Both the position numbers and the translations under genes were made by a program. A model generated the notes under the pieces. It saw nothing but the letters and a program-made list of their open reading frames with translations, searched no databases and was not told the origin of the DNA. This document shows, in pieces, positions 34,542-36,073 of a DNA stretch of 36,073 bases. How positions within the stretch are numbered: position 1 is the first letter of the stretch; every line of letters starts with the position of its first letter. Location: positions 1 through 36,073 of the forward strand of contig PBFR01000023.1 in NCBI GenBank assembly GCA_002718735.1, written 5' to 3'. The stretch comes from Halobacteriovoraceae bacterium (lineage in GTDB: Bacteria; Bdellovibrionota; Bacteriovoracia; Bacteriovoracales; Bacteriovoracaceae).

Positions 34542-35975
34542 ATGACTAACACCACAACCACGACGGCGGATGCAAAAGCATCATCCAAATTTCCCTCACA
34601 GATTAAGTACATCGTTTGGAACGAGGCATGTGAAAGGTACAGCTACTATGGAATGAGATCGATTCTTGTAATCTTCCTGGTTCAGTACTTAATGATGTCA
34701 AAGGCCGATGCGACTGCTGATTACCATATTTTTGCAGGTGCATGTTATTTGTTTCCAGTTTTGGGAGCGTATATTTCTGACCGCTTCTGGGGTAAATACA
34801 AGACAATTCTTTGGTTATCTCTAGTTTACTGTCTTGGACATTTATTCCTAGCTCTTTTTGAGCACGATAAAACAGGGTTTTACTGGGGACTAGGACTCAT
34901 TGCTCTTGGCTCTGGTGGTATTAAGCCATGTGTTTCAGCACACGTTGGAGACCAGTTCAAGCCAAGTCAAAAAGATGCTCTTAAGAAAGTATTCGATTTA
35001 TTCTACTGGATGATTAACTTCGGCTCTTTCTTCTCTACAATGATTACTCCTTGGACTCTACAGCATTACGGTCCGGGTATCGCTTTTGGTATCCCTGGTA
35101 TCTTGATGGCAATAGCTACATTTATTTTCTGGCTTGGTAGAAATGAATTTGTTCATATTCCGCCAACGGGCAAGCAGGAGCATGGAACGGGAAGAGTTCT
35201 ACTTTCTGCGATCAAGAACTTTGGTCAAAGAGGAAACGAAGGTGTACTGGGCGGAGCCTTGAAGGATCACCCTAAGAAGGATGTCGAAGCAGTTAAGGCT
35301 GCTCTTGATGTTGGTAAGATCTTCATCGCAGTTACTATTTTTTGGGCCCTATTTGATCAGCACGGTTCCTCTTGGGTTCTTCAAGCAAAAGAAATGGTTC
35401 TTGATGTAAATATTCTTGGATGGAAAACTACACTTCTTCCGTCTCAAATTCCTGCACTTAACCCAATTATGGTTATGGCATTGATTCCAATTTTTACCTT
35501 TGGAGTTTACCCATTTATCGAAAAGAAAATTGGTATTGCAATGACTCCTTTGAGAAGAATGGGAGCAGGGATGTTTGTTACCGCATTAAGCTTTGTGTTT
35601 GTAGCTATTTTTCAATACCTTTTAGATGGTGGCACTCAAGTAAGTGTTCTTTGGCAAGTAATTCCTTATTTGGTAATCACTATGGCCGAGGTTATGGTAT
35701 CTATTACTGGTCTTGAGTTTGCCTACACTCAAGCTCCAAGAAGTATGAAGTCTACAATCATGAGTATGTGGCTTCTGACTGTATTCTTTGGAAACATGAT
35801 TACTGCATACATTGCAAAAATTAATGTGTTTGAAGGTGGAAACTTCTTTATGTTCTTCGCTATTTTGATGGCCGCTTTCGGTGTTGTATTTGCTCTGATC
35901 GCGAAAAACTATCAAGTCAAAGACTTCATGGAAGATGGCGATGTGGCCGTAAATCCTGAAAACGAATTAAACTAA
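34542..35975 (+). CDS. POT/PTR family proton-dependent oligopeptide transporter
   Basis: 477 residues, inner-membrane symporter with about 12-14 transmembrane segments that imports di- and tripeptides. ExxER motif NEACERYSYYGMR in the first helix and the PTR2 signature GSGGIKPCVSAHVGDQF are present, as is FWALFDQHGSSW in the second half. ATG at 34542 is chosen because AAGGAGA is 6 bases upstream; the longer frame from 34488 overlaps the ferredoxin gene. Terminator follows at 36029-36065. Peptide import fits a proteolytic, predatory or scavenging life. Confidence 0.95.
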   Translation: MTNTTTTTADAKASSKFPSQIKYIVWNEACERYSYYGMRSILVIFLVQYLMMSKADATADYHIFAGACYLFPVLGAYISDRFWGKYKTILWLSLVYCLGHLFLALFEHDKTGFYWGLGLIALGSGGIKPCVSAHVGDQFKPSQKDALKKVFDLFYWMINFGSFFSTMITPWTLQHYGPGIAFGIPGILMAIATFIFWLGRNEFVHIPPTGKQEHGTGRVLLSAIKNFGQRGNEGVLGGALKDHPKKDVEAVKAALDVGKIFIAVTIFWALFDQHGSSWVLQAKEMVLDVNILGWKTTLLPSQIPALNPIMVMALIPIFTFGVYPFIEKKIGIAMTPLRRMGAGMFVTALSFVFVAIFQYLLDGGTQVSVLWQVIPYLVITMAEVMVSITGLEFAYTQAPRSMKSTIMSMWLLTVFFGNMITAYIAKINVFEGGNFFMFFAILMAAFGVVFALIAKNYQVKDFMEDGDVAVNPENELN

Positions 35976-36028
35976 AAAAATAAGGCCCTCAATTGATCTG
36001 TACCCCATTAGTGGGACCTAAAATAAAA

Positions 36029-36065
36029 AAGCCTCATCTGTGATAAGATGAGGCTTCAATTTTTA
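36029..36065. terminator. Likely bidirectional terminator after the peptide transporter
   Basis: AAGCCTCATCT (36029-36039) pairs with AGATGAGGCTT (36046-36056) over a 6-base loop. On the plus strand CAATTTTT follows; on the minus strand a TTTTATTTT run follows. A second small stem (CCCA 36004-36007 with TGGG 36012-36015) lies upstream. Confidence 0.85.
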
Positions 36066-36073
36066 GGAGTACA

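Noticed and set aside
1..36073. tRNA, rRNA, CRISPR or prophage features.
   Set aside because: None could be seen on reading; only a motif scan by eye was possible.

Overview
The window is AT-rich, gene-dense bacterial chromosome from a Gram-negative organism. Signs of this are two or three proteins with outer-membrane beta-barrel character (two ending in Phe), a sigma-32 type sigma factor, and many signal peptides. The set of genes (mevalonate cassette, prkA-yeaH-spoVR, secA beside an M23 peptidase, rpsO-pnp-M16-dut) together with frequent TTG starts preceded by good Shine-Dalgarno sequences fits a Bdellovibrionota / Bacteriovorax-like bacterium. That taxon is an inference from gene content, not a search result. 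No tRNA, rRNA, CRISPR array, prophage or intact insertion sequence was seen.

Layout. (1) 23-4250 (+): HMG-CoA reductase, a GYDIA-type GHMP kinase, diphosphomevalonate decarboxylase and a mevalonate-kinase-like protein; the last three overlap and the set covers HMG-CoA to IPP. (2) 4251-6569: a divergent crotonase-fold protein, then a gene-poor stretch with one small secreted protein and an orphan plus-strand terminator. (3) 6570-7714 (-): trxB with a 63-residue companion. (4) 7842-10450 (+): two tandem exported proteins with beta-rich N-terminal domains and putative outer-membrane barrels. (5) 10434-17129 (-): M23 peptidase, secA, an Asp/Glu-rich protein of unknown function and a FAD-dependent glycerol-3-phosphate dehydrogenase, tightly packed. 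(6) 17238-22894: a PP2C phosphatase divergent from the prkA-yeaH-spoVR operon, with facing promoters and an inverted repeat between them. (7) 22883-26567 (-): TPR protein, class IV aminotransferase, barrel-like protein and matrixin-type metalloprotease, read as one operon. (8) 26607-29701 (+): a large exported protein of unknown function, rpoH-like sigma factor, rpsO with a strong terminator. (9) 29941-35975 (+): pnp, M16 peptidase, dut, a PHA-system-like protein, a 2Fe-2S ferredoxin with a basic tail, and a POT peptide transporter, with gaps of 0-18 bases and a terminator at the end.

Themes: isoprenoid precursor synthesis, protein export and envelope remodelling (SecA, M23, matrixin, barrels), Ser/Thr phosphorylation and stress (PP2C, PrkA, RpoH), and RNA/nucleotide housekeeping. 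The parts least explained are the 5.1-6.5 kb stretch, the acidic protein next to secA, the matrixin operon, the 538-residue exported protein and the prkA/PP2C control region.
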